NCBI GenBank assembly: GCA_019418545.1
Contig: DYBQ01000002.1
Span: 117,131 to 181,130 of the forward strand
From: Clostridiales bacterium
Lineage (GTDB): Bacteria > Bacillota > Clostridia > Oscillospirales > Acutalibacteraceae
Length of the DNA stretch: 64,000 nt
Direction: 5' to 3'
The position numbers were made by a program, and so were the translations under genes. This document shows positions 51,401 to 59,900 of this stretch, piece by piece; position 1 is the stretch's first letter; every line of letters starts with the position of its first letter. The notes beneath the pieces were generated by a model. The model ran no database searches. It was not told where the DNA came from and saw nothing but the letters and a program-made list of their open reading frames with translations.

Positions 51401-53559
51401 TCATTGATTTTGTCAACCGGGCCATCGGCCACGCAGCCAACACTGGAGACAACAGGCTGACCTAAGGCCAAGTTTTCACCCATTGCAGGAATATGGTCAA
51501 AAGAGTCAGCAGGAACATCCGGCCAAGCAATTGAGAATGTAGTGGTAGAACCTGCTACACCATTCTCTGTATAAGGAGTAATCTCAAAAGTAGCGGCTGC
51601 TTCATCGCCCAAGCGGTTGTACTCGCCCAGATAGAAAGCATCGCTGGGAGTTGCGCCTACAAATTCACGAGTGCCATCGGGATGTACTCTGTGAATCATG
51701 TACAGGAAAGCATCATCAGCAGCTTCCCAGTAAATACGGGCCTGCAGGGTCTCATCATCAGGATAAATGACTTCATCCAGCGTAATATCATTTACAGTTG
51801 CTGGAGCAGATTTATCTGTGGTAAATGCCATACGGCCTACATTCATGGAGTAGTCTGTAACACCCTCGGGAGCATTGAACCGCAGGGAAATAGCGATGGC
51901 GCGCTTACCAGCATCACCAGACAAATCTACAGTTGCGGTGTTCCATTCGCCGTCAGAAGTTACTTCTACCGGATAGAATTTGAAATTCTCATCAGAATAA
52001 TCATCGCCAAAGCACAGACCCAGTTCCATATCTACACCGGCAACAGGAGTCTTGTACACAATTTCAAATTCGGTGCTGTCAGTAATATCCAGCTGTGCGC
52101 TATACAGCTTGATGTGGTTGGACTTGTCAGCGTCCATATTGCCATACACCTTCATAGAGGTGCCGCCCCACCATGCATCGTCAAAGTCGATTTTGGCAGA
52201 GAGCTTCTGGCCTTCGGAATCGATAATCCAACGCCAAGTGGGCAGAACATCCGTCAGAGAACGGTTATACCAGCCATCTTCCTTACCGGTTACTTCGCCA
52301 TTCTCATAGAACTTATAACCATTACCGGTTGTAAAGTTCGTGACAAAATCAGTTCCGAGGACAGGAGTCTGGTCGGCAATCAGGCTTGCAAAGCCGCAGA
52401 ACTCATCGGTCGGACGATAAGTAGACGATGGGTCAAATGTAGGACCTACCCACAGCTTGGAGTCCTGTACATTAATGAAATCATCAGAACTGGAAGCCTG
52501 TGTAAGTGTAACGGTCGGAGCCAAAATACCCAAGGAAATCTTCAGCATCCCATTTTCATCCAGACGGGTGTGATAATCTCCGCCCTTGGTGCTGGCCAAA
52601 CCAGACATAGGCCAGTATTCCCAAGTAGAGTGGATATTCCACTGGCTGACACCAGTTTCTTGTGCTGCTGCAATCGAAGTATTAACGCTGGACTCGCTGC
52701 TTCCGCTCATATCCAGCCACCACTCGTCGGTAATCCGAGTGTCGCCTCTTTGCATCCAGCTGTTAATGCTGCTGGAATTAACAGAGCCAGAGCCATTATA
52801 CCAAGAGATTGTAAAATCGTCCGGCTTGTTACGCTGAATATATGCCAGGAAATCAGAGAAACCGGCAATACCGGTACCAGATTCGGCATTGAAAATATAT
52901 CCGTCAAATCCGTAATACTGGGCAATTTCAATCAGCTTGTCTGCTGCAATATAATTGCCATTTTCATCTTTTTCCAGCATTTCAGAAACAAACTGATTAC
53001 CATATGCACCATCGCCCCAAGGCAGGAAAATTGTTCCGGTAATGCGGGAACCATTGCGGTGTGCAGAGTCAATCAGTTCGGGAGAAGGAATTGCAATAGG
53101 ACCTTCTCCAGAGGAGCCGCCCCAAAAGTTAAAGGTATCAACATATTGGAAATAGTTGAATGCATAGACAAAATCACCATCGCCGCCCTGAGACGGAGCC
53201 TCACTGGCACGGGCATTTGCCATAGCTAGTGGCATAACAGTTGCATCCCGGGATGCCAAGGGATTTACATTTGGTCCCATCCAGCGGTCACGCAGTTCAA
53301 TAGAACCACGATTATAGCGGGCATCCGGGTCATTATCTGGGCTCCACTTTTTGAGTTCGTCAATCTGGAAGCAGGAGCCATAGGGTTGCAAACTCTCGTT
53401 CTGATAGTAGAACTGGTTAGAAACCGGCAACGGCTCTGGCCAATAGCCCAAGGTGGCCCCAGCAGCAGAAGCAATTGGTGCACCCGCTGTGGCAAAAGTG
53501 CTCACAGTCAGTGCTCCTGCCAACAAGCAGGCAAGGATGCGCTTTTTCATGTGTTTCAT
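48466..53559 (-). CDS. secreted GH85 endo-beta-N-acetylglucosaminidase, copy 1
   Basis: A 1,697-residue exported enzyme. Signal peptide 1-~33; GH85 catalytic barrel ~37-450 with YYGFDGYIFNAES, where N224 and E226 are the Asn/Glu pair for substrate-assisted hydrolysis of the chitobiose core of N-glycans. Then a beta-sandwich (~455-585), an fn3-like part (~590-680), a CBM32/F5-8C-type domain (~690-850), Ig-like domains (~855-1090), two FIVAR-like helical repeats (~1098-1228), two Big_2-like domains (~1233-1410), three more helical repeats (~1412-1618), an acidic Gly/Asn linker and a membrane segment plus RRR tail. The end reads PTTADD, not a canonical LPxTG. It is a paralogue of the next gene and has its own promoter. 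Confidence 0.88.
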   Translation of the reverse strand: MKHMKKRILACLLAGALTVSTFATAGAPIASAAGATLGYWPEPLPVSNQFYYQNESLQPYGSCFQIDELKKWSPDNDPDARYNRGSIELRDRWMGPNVNPLASRDATVMPLAMANARASEAPSQGGDGDFVYAFNYFQYVDTFNFWGGSSGEGPIAIPSPELIDSAHRNGSRITGTIFLPWGDGAYGNQFVSEMLEKDENGNYIAADKLIEIAQYYGFDGYIFNAESGTGIAGFSDFLAYIQRNKPDDFTISWYNGSGSVNSSSINSWMQRGDTRITDEWWLDMSGSSESSVNTSIAAAQETGVSQWNIHSTWEYWPMSGLASTKGGDYHTRLDENGMLKISLGILAPTVTLTQASSSDDFINVQDSKLWVGPTFDPSSTYRPTDEFCGFASLIADQTPVLGTDFVTNFTTGNGYKFYENGEVTGKEDGWYNRSLTDVLPTWRWIIDSEGQKLSAKIDFDDAWWGGTSMKVYGNMDADKSNHIKLYSAQLDITDSTEFEIVYKTPVAGVDMELGLCFGDDYSDENFKFYPVEVTSDGEWNTATVDLSGDAGKRAIAISLRFNAPEGVTDYSMNVGRMAFTTDKSAPATVNDITLDEVIYPDDETLQARIYWEAADDAFLYMIHRVHPDGTREFVGATPSDAFYLGEYNRLGDEAAATFEITPYTENGVAGSTTTFSIAWPDVPADSFDHIPAMGENLALGQPVVSSVGCVADGPVDKINDGVISNSKWCSTAPTGYAVIDLGEEKEISRWVVYHANARGAGEGVDMNTVDFDFQYAPDDGQPLLTGDDEASRTRVKNMEFTKVDSVTGNKQNITDRNLSEPIYARYIKLNVTDSDNSAWGAIRIYEFQVYEEPGVLSVAAPSVPLARNVTVHNNEGATDTVVVDNVGMLYTSGSYGDKNGVFSENTGVVKLYDSLTAEEPIAQVKATQPDESYKQRSVGIAEFENLDLNPEGGRLFYEILDESGGEVLHSARYSVEYAPETGDAISKPTEELKGSVRGFQLTEVVNPSSQYGTARQRYGVLTLTDLPENAEVTVYDSADSNNPILHSNRAADGTVTISGVPLNTAGGTVYYEVNVSGRPTSERFAIEYDDPMTLTADLSGLQELIDRCEVNTEEDCTSATWPAFEEALTAAKAVEAGVDTATAEAARATLAEAYANLRGKANTQRLGELAEEYAAQYAEENYTASSYSRFMEQVEAAREMIKSGDVDRLQVEKAEIALDASVRGLVENSGATVTSVTVDPESIELGKGATQKFTAVVAGEGDPTQAVTWTVEGNEHENTVIKADGTLRISVNETAKTLTVTATSKLDEEKSATATVTVTDEVVEPDITVTIDPAELVVDPNPGQKGQFTAIVEGAEDETVTWSISGNTSDGTMITNGQLFLGTDETATEMIVTATSNENPDCIGTAKVIVARPNKTLLQKTYDYAKTLSTEGVTDSAKKFFEDALAKAAEVLENSTATQEEVDAAWNDLLEGIWGLGLVQGDKTNLEMLIAKAESMIPNQDKYVQDNWQKLVDALEAAKKVAEDGDAMESDIQPVADELLNAILMQKYKADKSILEDLVNKAESMDLSKYTVESVNVLKAALRSANIVLADESLSEDEQNQVDTAVEKLENAIESLELKEDEGGNNEDTGDTGNSGNTSDTGSSDNEGENGNNEKPAEGTQEETPTTADDVTPILLLAVMMTVAGAGVYLFRRRLCK

Positions 53560-53697
53560 CTTTCCACTTTCCTTTCTTAAACTAACATTTTGGGGAAGAA
53601 TTTTTAAAAAATTCTTTAGAAAGAAACTTTAAAAACACAAATTAAAATTTCTCACTTACTCCTTGTTTACATTTAAACACAAGTAATTTGAAAAAAC

Positions 53698-53725
53698 TAT
53701 ATAAAAAACTATATTTGTTAGTAAA
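53698..53725 (-). promoter_or_regulatory. predicted promoter of GH85 copy 1
   Basis: TTTACT, 16 bases, TATATA on the minus strand. The same two boxes at the same spacing precede copy 2, within a shared AT-rich block (ACTATATAAAAAA ... CATTATATTT ... AACAAATA). This and a terminator are all I see in the 312-base gap. Confidence 0.55.
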
Positions 53726-53811
53726 CAAACATTATATTTTTAACAAATATCTACTATTTTCACAAAATCTCATTCTAATTTTTATCAATATTTCAAATTG
53801 ATTTTTTCATA

Positions 53812-53846
53812 AAAATACGGCTGCCCTTGTGGACAGCCGTATTTTA
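53812..53846 (-). terminator. terminator of GH85 copy 2
   Basis: AAAATACGGCTG and CAGCCGTATTTT pair perfectly around an 11-base loop. Confidence 0.85.
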
Positions 53847-53871
53847 AACTATTGCTATACTAACTCTACTT

Positions 53872-56800
53872 TTACTTGCACAGACGGCGGCGGAACAGGT
53901 ATACGCCTGCAGCTGCCACTGTTGCCAGCATTGCCATCAGCAGAACAGGGGTCATATCGCCGGTTGCGGCGGGGTCGTTCTTGTCGCTGTTGGGCTTGCT
54001 GGTGTTGTCACCGGAAGAGGTGTTACCTTCATCCTTGCCACCATTGGGCTTGGAGGTATCATCCTGATTGGAGCCATCGTCGGGATTTGTTGTGTCGTCC
54101 TTCGCGCTCAGGTTCTCAATTGCTGCATTGAGCTCGGATACTGCATTATCAACCACTGCCTGGTCGTCTTCGCTCAGGCTCTCGTCTGCCAGAACAGCAT
54201 TGGCAGCCTTGAAAGCAGCCTTAAACACAGCAACGCTCTCCGCGGTGTACTTGCTCAAATCGATTGACTCGGCCTTGTTAATCAAATCTTCCAGGTTGGA
54301 CTTGTCAGCCTTGAAGCGCTGAGCCAGGATTGCTTCCAGCAGGGCATCTGCTACAGGCTGGATATCCTCTTCCAGTGCGTCGCCGTTGTCCATCATGGCC
54401 TTTGCCTCTTCCAGGGCATCCACCAGCTGCTGCCAGTTGTCCTGTACATACTTATCCTGATTCGGAATCATAGCCTCTGCCTTCACAATCAGCTGCTCAA
54501 GCAAAGTCTTGTCGCCCTGGGTAATGCCCAGACCCCAGATGCCTTCCAGCAGGTTGTTCCAAGCGGTGTCTACTTCTTCCTGCGTTGCGGCTGCATTATT
54601 CAGAACAGCCTCAGCTTCTGCCAGTACCTTCTCAAAGTATGCCTTTGCACTGTCGGTCACACCTTCGGTGCTCAGACCCTTTGCATAATCATAGGTCTTC
54701 TGCAGCAGAGTCATGTTTGCGCGGTCAACGATGACTTTTGCGGTGCCGAAGCAATCCGGATTCTCCACAGAAGTGGCGGTTACGGTCATTTCGGTTGCGG
54801 TTTCATCGGTGCCCAGGAACAGCTGACCATTGGTAATCAGAGTCTCTTCGCTGCTGTTGCCGCTGATGGTCCACACTACATCCTGGTTGTCGGTGCCTTC
54901 CACCAAAGCGGTGAACTGGCCCTTCTGGCCCGGGTTAGCGTCTACCTTCAGCTCTTCGGGAGTGATGGTAACAGTGATATCGGGTTCGACGATTTCGTCG
55001 GTTACGGTAACAGTTGCGGTTGCGGACTTGCTTTCGTCCAGCTTGGAGGTTGCGGTTACGGTCAGGGTCTTGGCGGTCTCATTCACGGAAATACGCAGGG
55101 TACCGTCAGCCTTGATTACAGTGTTCTCGTGCTCGTTGCCTTCCAGAGTCCAGGTAACTGCCTGGGTCGGGTCGCCTTCGCCGGTTACGGTTGCGGTGAA
55201 CTTCTGAGTTGCGCCCTTGCCCAGCTCAGCGCTGTCGGGGTCAACTGTCACGCCGGTTACAGTTGCGCCGGTGTTCTCTACCAGACCACGGACAGATGCT
55301 TCCAGAGCAATTCGGGCCTGCTCTACTTCAAACTCGTTGCAATCGCCGCTCTTAATCATGGCGTTGCACTTATCCAGTTCTTCTTTGAATGCCTGATAGC
55401 TGGTTGCGGTGTAGTTGTTCTCCTCATACTTGGCTGCAAAATCGGCAGTCAGTTCAGCCAGACGCTGGGTATCAGCCTTGCCGCGCAAATCTGCATATGC
55501 CTTTGCCAGAGCGGCGCGAGCTGCTTCTGCGGTAGCGGTGTCAGCACCCTCTTCCACTGCCTTGGCAGCAGTCAGAGCCTCGTTGAAGGCCGGCCAGGTT
55601 GCGCTGGTGGAGTCAGCTTCGGTATAAATGCTGCATCTGTCAATCAGCTCATTCAGACCGCTCAAATCTGCGGTAATGCTCATCGGGTCACCGTACTCTA
55701 CAGCAAAACGGTCAGAGGTCGGACGACCGGAAACGTTCACTTCATAATAGATGTTACCACCGGCAGTGTTCAGAGGAACGCCGGCAACCTTGGCGGTGCC
55801 ATTAACAGCAGGATTGGAATACAGAATGGGATGGTCTGCATCTTCGGTTGCATAAACGGTTACTTCTGCGCCCTCGGGCAAATCTGTAAAGGTCAGAACG
55901 CCATAGCGCTGACGAGCGGTACCATACTGATTGGAGGGGTTCACAACTTCCGTCAGCTGGAAGCCGCGGACAGAGCCCTTCAAGTCGGTGGTCGGCTCAG
56001 CAATCGCTTCACCGGTTTCGGGAGCGTATTCCACGCTGTAACGGGCACTGTGGAGGATTTCTCCGCCGGATTCGTCCAGAATCTCATAGAACAGACGGCC
56101 GCCTTCGGCGTTCAAATCCAGATTCTCGAACTTTGCAATACCCATCTGACGCTGTTTGTAGGACTCATTGGGCTGGGTAGCCTTTACCTGTGCAATGGGC
56201 TCTTCAGCATCCAGGCTGTCATACAGCTTAACAACACCGGTATTCTCACTGATAACACCGTTGCCTTCGCCGTAAGTACCGGAAGTGTACAGCATGCCAA
56301 CGTTGTCCACTACCACGGTATCGGCAGCGCCTTCGTTGTTATGAACGGTCACGCTGCGGGCCAGCGGCACGGAAGGAGCAGACACGGACAGAACGCCGGG
56401 ATTCTCATATACTTCGAACTCATAAACGCGGATTGCATGCCATGCACTGTTGTCACTCTTGGTAACATTCAGCTTGACATAACGGGCCTTGATAGGCTCG
56501 GACAGGTTACGGTCGGTAACATTCTGCTTGTTGCCGGTAACAGAGTCCACCTTGGTAAACTGCATTGCCTGAACTCTGGCCTTGCTATCTGCATCATCAC
56601 CAGTCAGCAGGGGCTTGCCATCGTCAGGAGCATACTGGAAGTCAAAGTCAACGGTATTCATATCGACGCTTTCACCGGCACCGCGGCAGTTTGCGTGATA
56701 GACAACCCATCTCTGAATATCTTTTTCTTCGCCCAAATCGATGACTGCATAGCCGCGGCCGGTAACATCGCACCACTTACTGTTGGGGATAACACCGTCG

Positions 56801-58941
56801 TTAATCTTATCAACAGTAACGTCGTCTCTGTAACCGCTGGCAACTACGGGCTGCTTTAGAGCCAGGTTTTCGCCCATTTCAGGGATGCGGTCGAAGGAGT
56901 TTTCGGGCATGTTTTTCCATGCAATGGAGAAGGAGGTTGCGGAACCCTTTACGCCATTCTCGGTGTAAGGAGTGATTTCGAAAGTAGCGGCTTCTTCATC
57001 GTCAATGCGCTCGAACTTGCCCAGATACAGAGCATCGCTGGGGGTTGCGCCTACGAACTCACGAGTTCCGTCGGGCAGTACACGATGAATCATGTACATA
57101 AAGGCATTGTCAGCCTTCTCCCAGTAAACGCGAGCTTCCAGCTGAGTATCGGTGGGATAAATCACTTCATCCAGGGTTACGCTGGAAACAGTTGCCGGAG
57201 CTTCATCGTTGGTGGTGAATGCCATACGGCCAACGTTCATGGCGTAATCGGTAACACCTTCGGGAGCAGTGTAACGCAGGGAGATTGCAATGGCACGCTT
57301 GCCTGCATCGCCGGACAAATCCACAGTTGCGGTGTTCCAGCCTTCGCCTGCGGTGGTCTCGATGGGATAGAACTTGAAGTTCTCGTCGGAATAGTCATCA
57401 CCATAGCACAGGCCCAGTTCCACGTTCACGCCGTCCTTGGGAGCCTTGTAGGTGATGCTGAACTTGCTGGTCTCGGTGATGTCCAGCTGTGCGCTGTACA
57501 GTTTGATGTGGTTGGACTTGTTAGCGTCCATGCTGCCGTACACCTTCATGGAGGTGCCGCCCCACCATGCATCGTCAAAGTCGATTTTGGCGGAGAGCTT
57601 CTGGCCTTCGGACTCGATAATCCAGCGCCAGGTGGGCAGAACGTCGGTCAGGGAGCGGTTGTACCAGCCATCTTCCTTGCCGGTCACTTCGCCGTTCTCA
57701 TAGAACTTGTAGCCGTTACCAGTGGTGAAGTTGGTAACAAAGTCGGTGCCGATGACAGGAGTCTTGTCGGCTACCAGACTTGCGAAGCCGCAGAATTCAT
57801 TGCTGGGACGGTCTGTAGAGGTGGGGTCGAAAGAGGGGCCAACCCACAGTTTCTGGTCCTGCACGTTAATGAAATCGTCAGAGCTGTTAGCCTGCTGCAA
57901 AGAAGCAGTGGGGCCCAAAATGCCCAGAGAGCACTTCAGCATGCCGTTTGCGTCCAGACGGGTCTGATAGCTTCCGCCCTTTGCAGAACTGGTCATAGGC
58001 CAGTTCTCCCAAGTGGAGTGGATATTCCAGGGGTCAACGCCCATTTCCTGAGCTGCTGCAATGGTACCATCCATATAGCCGCCGCCGCTCATATCCAGCC
58101 ACCATTCATCGGTAACGCGATTTTCGCCGTCCTGCATCCAGGACTTGATGCTGCCGGTACTCAGAGTACCGGAGCCGTTGTACCAGGTAATGGTGAAGTT
58201 GTCGGGCTTCTTTCTCTGGATGTACTCCAGGAACTCTTTGAAGCCGGAAACGCCGGTACCGGACTCGGCGTTGAAGATATAGCCGTCGAAGCCATAGTAC
58301 TGGGCAATTTCAATCAGCTTATCAGCTGCAATGTAATTGCCGTTTGCGTCTTTTTCCAGCATCTCAGTAACAAACTGATTACCATATGCACCATCGCCCC
58401 AAGGCAGGAAAATGGTACCGGTTGCGGGAACGCCATTACGGTGTGCAGAGTCGATTACTTCGGGAGAAGGAATGGCAATCGGGCCTTCAGAAGAAGAGCC
58501 ACCCCAGAAGTTAAAGGTATCTACATATTGGAAGTTATTAAATGCGTAGACGAAATCGTCATCTCCGCCCTGAGAAGGTGCTTCACTGGCACGGGCATTG
58601 GACATAGCCAAAGGCATAACCTTCGCATCGCGGGAAGCCAGCGGATTTACGTTGGGACCCATCCAACGGTCGCGCAATTCGATTGCACCGCGATTGTAAC
58701 GGGCATCCGGGTCGTTATCCGGGCTCCATTTTTTCAGTTCGTCAATCTGGAAGCAAGAGCCATAAGGCTGCAGGCTTTCATTCTGATAGTACCACTGGTT
58801 ACCTACCGGAAGGGGCTCTGGCCAGTAACCCAGAGTAGCTCCAGCTGCAGATGCAATCGGGGCACCTGCTGTAGCAAAAGAGCTCACAGTCAACGCTCCT
58901 GCCAACAAACAGGCGAGGATGCGCTTTTTCATGTGTTTCAT
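53872..58941 (-). CDS. secreted GH85 endo-beta-N-acetylglucosaminidase, copy 2
   Basis: A 1,689-residue paralogue of copy 1 with the same domain order: signal peptide, GH85 barrel with the same YYGFDGYIFNAES catalytic loop, beta-sandwich, fn3-like and CBM32-type domains, Ig-like pair, FIVAR-like and Big_2-like repeats, linker and anchor. The catalytic part is nearly identical in protein sequence. Differences concentrate in the second half and linker, and third codon positions are visibly more G/C-rich here. The end reads PAATGD then a membrane segment and RRR, closer to a sortase-type TGD end than copy 1. The start is MKHMKKR at 58941. Confidence 0.88.
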   Translation of the reverse strand: MKHMKKRILACLLAGALTVSSFATAGAPIASAAGATLGYWPEPLPVGNQWYYQNESLQPYGSCFQIDELKKWSPDNDPDARYNRGAIELRDRWMGPNVNPLASRDAKVMPLAMSNARASEAPSQGGDDDFVYAFNNFQYVDTFNFWGGSSSEGPIAIPSPEVIDSAHRNGVPATGTIFLPWGDGAYGNQFVTEMLEKDANGNYIAADKLIEIAQYYGFDGYIFNAESGTGVSGFKEFLEYIQRKKPDNFTITWYNGSGTLSTGSIKSWMQDGENRVTDEWWLDMSGGGYMDGTIAAAQEMGVDPWNIHSTWENWPMTSSAKGGSYQTRLDANGMLKCSLGILGPTASLQQANSSDDFINVQDQKLWVGPSFDPTSTDRPSNEFCGFASLVADKTPVIGTDFVTNFTTGNGYKFYENGEVTGKEDGWYNRSLTDVLPTWRWIIESEGQKLSAKIDFDDAWWGGTSMKVYGSMDANKSNHIKLYSAQLDITETSKFSITYKAPKDGVNVELGLCYGDDYSDENFKFYPIETTAGEGWNTATVDLSGDAGKRAIAISLRYTAPEGVTDYAMNVGRMAFTTNDEAPATVSSVTLDEVIYPTDTQLEARVYWEKADNAFMYMIHRVLPDGTREFVGATPSDALYLGKFERIDDEEAATFEITPYTENGVKGSATSFSIAWKNMPENSFDRIPEMGENLALKQPVVASGYRDDVTVDKINDGVIPNSKWCDVTGRGYAVIDLGEEKDIQRWVVYHANCRGAGESVDMNTVDFDFQYAPDDGKPLLTGDDADSKARVQAMQFTKVDSVTGNKQNVTDRNLSEPIKARYVKLNVTKSDNSAWHAIRVYEFEVYENPGVLSVSAPSVPLARSVTVHNNEGAADTVVVDNVGMLYTSGTYGEGNGVISENTGVVKLYDSLDAEEPIAQVKATQPNESYKQRQMGIAKFENLDLNAEGGRLFYEILDESGGEILHSARYSVEYAPETGEAIAEPTTDLKGSVRGFQLTEVVNPSNQYGTARQRYGVLTFTDLPEGAEVTVYATEDADHPILYSNPAVNGTAKVAGVPLNTAGGNIYYEVNVSGRPTSDRFAVEYGDPMSITADLSGLNELIDRCSIYTEADSTSATWPAFNEALTAAKAVEEGADTATAEAARAALAKAYADLRGKADTQRLAELTADFAAKYEENNYTATSYQAFKEELDKCNAMIKSGDCNEFEVEQARIALEASVRGLVENTGATVTGVTVDPDSAELGKGATQKFTATVTGEGDPTQAVTWTLEGNEHENTVIKADGTLRISVNETAKTLTVTATSKLDESKSATATVTVTDEIVEPDITVTITPEELKVDANPGQKGQFTALVEGTDNQDVVWTISGNSSEETLITNGQLFLGTDETATEMTVTATSVENPDCFGTAKVIVDRANMTLLQKTYDYAKGLSTEGVTDSAKAYFEKVLAEAEAVLNNAAATQEEVDTAWNNLLEGIWGLGITQGDKTLLEQLIVKAEAMIPNQDKYVQDNWQQLVDALEEAKAMMDNGDALEEDIQPVADALLEAILAQRFKADKSNLEDLINKAESIDLSKYTAESVAVFKAAFKAANAVLADESLSEDDQAVVDNAVSELNAAIENLSAKDDTTNPDDGSNQDDTSKPNGGKDEGNTSSGDNTSKPNSDKNDPAATGDMTPVLLMAMLATVAAAGVYLFRRRLCK

Positions 58942-59082
58942 CTTTTCACTTTCCTTTCTCAAACAAAATTACACACCAAAAATGCATAGTCTAGATTTTC
59001 CATTTGACATGTTAATCTAAAGGAAATTCTAGACCCCACATTTTCTTTATTTTTTATTTAATCACACGCAAAAGCAAAAAAC

Positions 59083-59110
59083 TATATAAAAAAACATATT
59101 TAATAGTAAA
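59083..59110 (-). promoter_or_regulatory. predicted promoter of GH85 copy 2
   Basis: TTTACT, 16 bases, TATATA, matching the boxes before copy 1. The 340-base gap also holds the terminator of the OB-fold gene and is otherwise AT-rich without a gene. Confidence 0.55.
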
Positions 59111-59193
59111 AAACATTATATTTCAACAAATACGTTTATTTTGCCAAATACATGTATATAATTTTGTGCAATCTAAATATTATTTGAAAATTA

Positions 59194-59229
59194 AAAGGGT
59201 TTTGGAAGCTATTTCTTCCAAAACCCTTT
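59194..59229 (-). terminator. terminator of OB-fold gene
   Basis: AAAGGGTTTTGGAAG and CTTCCAAAACCCTTT pair perfectly; TTTTAATTTT follows on the minus strand. Confidence 0.85.
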
Positions 59230-59281
59230 ACCGATAATGCGATTTTCCCTGCTGCAGTTATCCTAATCACCTAGAATGACA

Positions 59282-59794
59282 TCAGGAAACTACCTGGCAC
59301 TTTTTTAATGTGATATTCAGAGTATTTCCTTCACAAACACCTGTTATAGTAACTTTGTCCCCAGCTTTGAGTGAAGCAATGCTATCTTCTTGTGACTTTT
59401 CAAAATAGCACTGCACACTGATAACCGCATACTCATCTTCTTCGTTTTCAAGAGTAATGTAAGCATCGTCCAAAATATCCGTTCCGATGCTTCCAACAGT
59501 CCCCGTTACTTGCAGTTCTTTCCCTTTATACTGCTTATCTGCTGCCACACCATTTTCATCATAAGCTTCTAACAGCTCTTGAGCGGTTACCTTAATGACC
59601 TCTTCCGCCGGCTCTTCTTTTTCGGCATTGGTATCATCTGTAGAAACACCTGACGTTTGGACAGAATCCTTTCCCTCCTGGTTTCCTCCCGTAGAAGCCC
59701 CTACAATCCCGATTACTACCACTACTACCACCAGCCAGAACCACCAGCGTTTCCAAATTGGCTTTTTTGCTTTTACCTGACCCTCGTTTTCCAT
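59282..59794 (-). CDS. membrane-anchored OB-fold protein (tRNA_anti-like)
   Basis: A 170-residue protein: short basic N-terminus, membrane segment ~18-34 (WWFWLVVVVVVIGIVGAS), a Glu/Thr-rich linker, then a ~100-residue OB-fold-like domain. That domain has KVTAQELLEAYDENGVAADK, YKGKELQVTGTVGSIGTD, VQCYF and LKAGDKVTITGVCEG. This pattern is typical of extracytoplasmic tRNA_anti-like domains of unknown ligand. It is downstream of a Ser/Thr kinase gene on the same strand (106-base gap). Confidence 0.75.
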   Translation of the reverse strand: MENEGQVKAKKPIWKRWWFWLVVVVVVIGIVGASTGGNQEGKDSVQTSGVSTDDTNAEKEEPAEEVIKVTAQELLEAYDENGVAADKQYKGKELQVTGTVGSIGTDILDDAYITLENEEDEYAVISVQCYFEKSQEDSIASLKAGDKVTITGVCEGNTLNITLKKCQVVS

Positions 59795-59900
59795 ATTCCC
59801 AGCATCTCCTTCTCATTCCAAAAATTGGTTTTTCGGATTCTTTGAGAAGTATTATACTCCTGCTTGCGTTTCCTGTACTATGCTGACAGCTTAATAAAAC

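Noticed and set aside
51682..53229. Long open frame (515 codons) on the plus strand inside GH85 copy 1
   Set aside because: It is antisense to a clear catalytic domain, has no ribosome site, and its translation has no domain signal; an effect of codon use in the real gene.
53560..53871. Insertion sequence or recombination site between the two GH85 genes
   Set aside because: The gap holds only an AT-rich promoter block shared with copy 2 and one terminator; no transposase remnant or terminal repeats.
55129..58989. Two open frames of 576 and 634 codons on the plus strand inside GH85 copy 2
   Set aside because: Antisense to conserved domains of a paralogous gene pair and not preserved as equivalent frames in copy 1, so selection is on the minus strand only.
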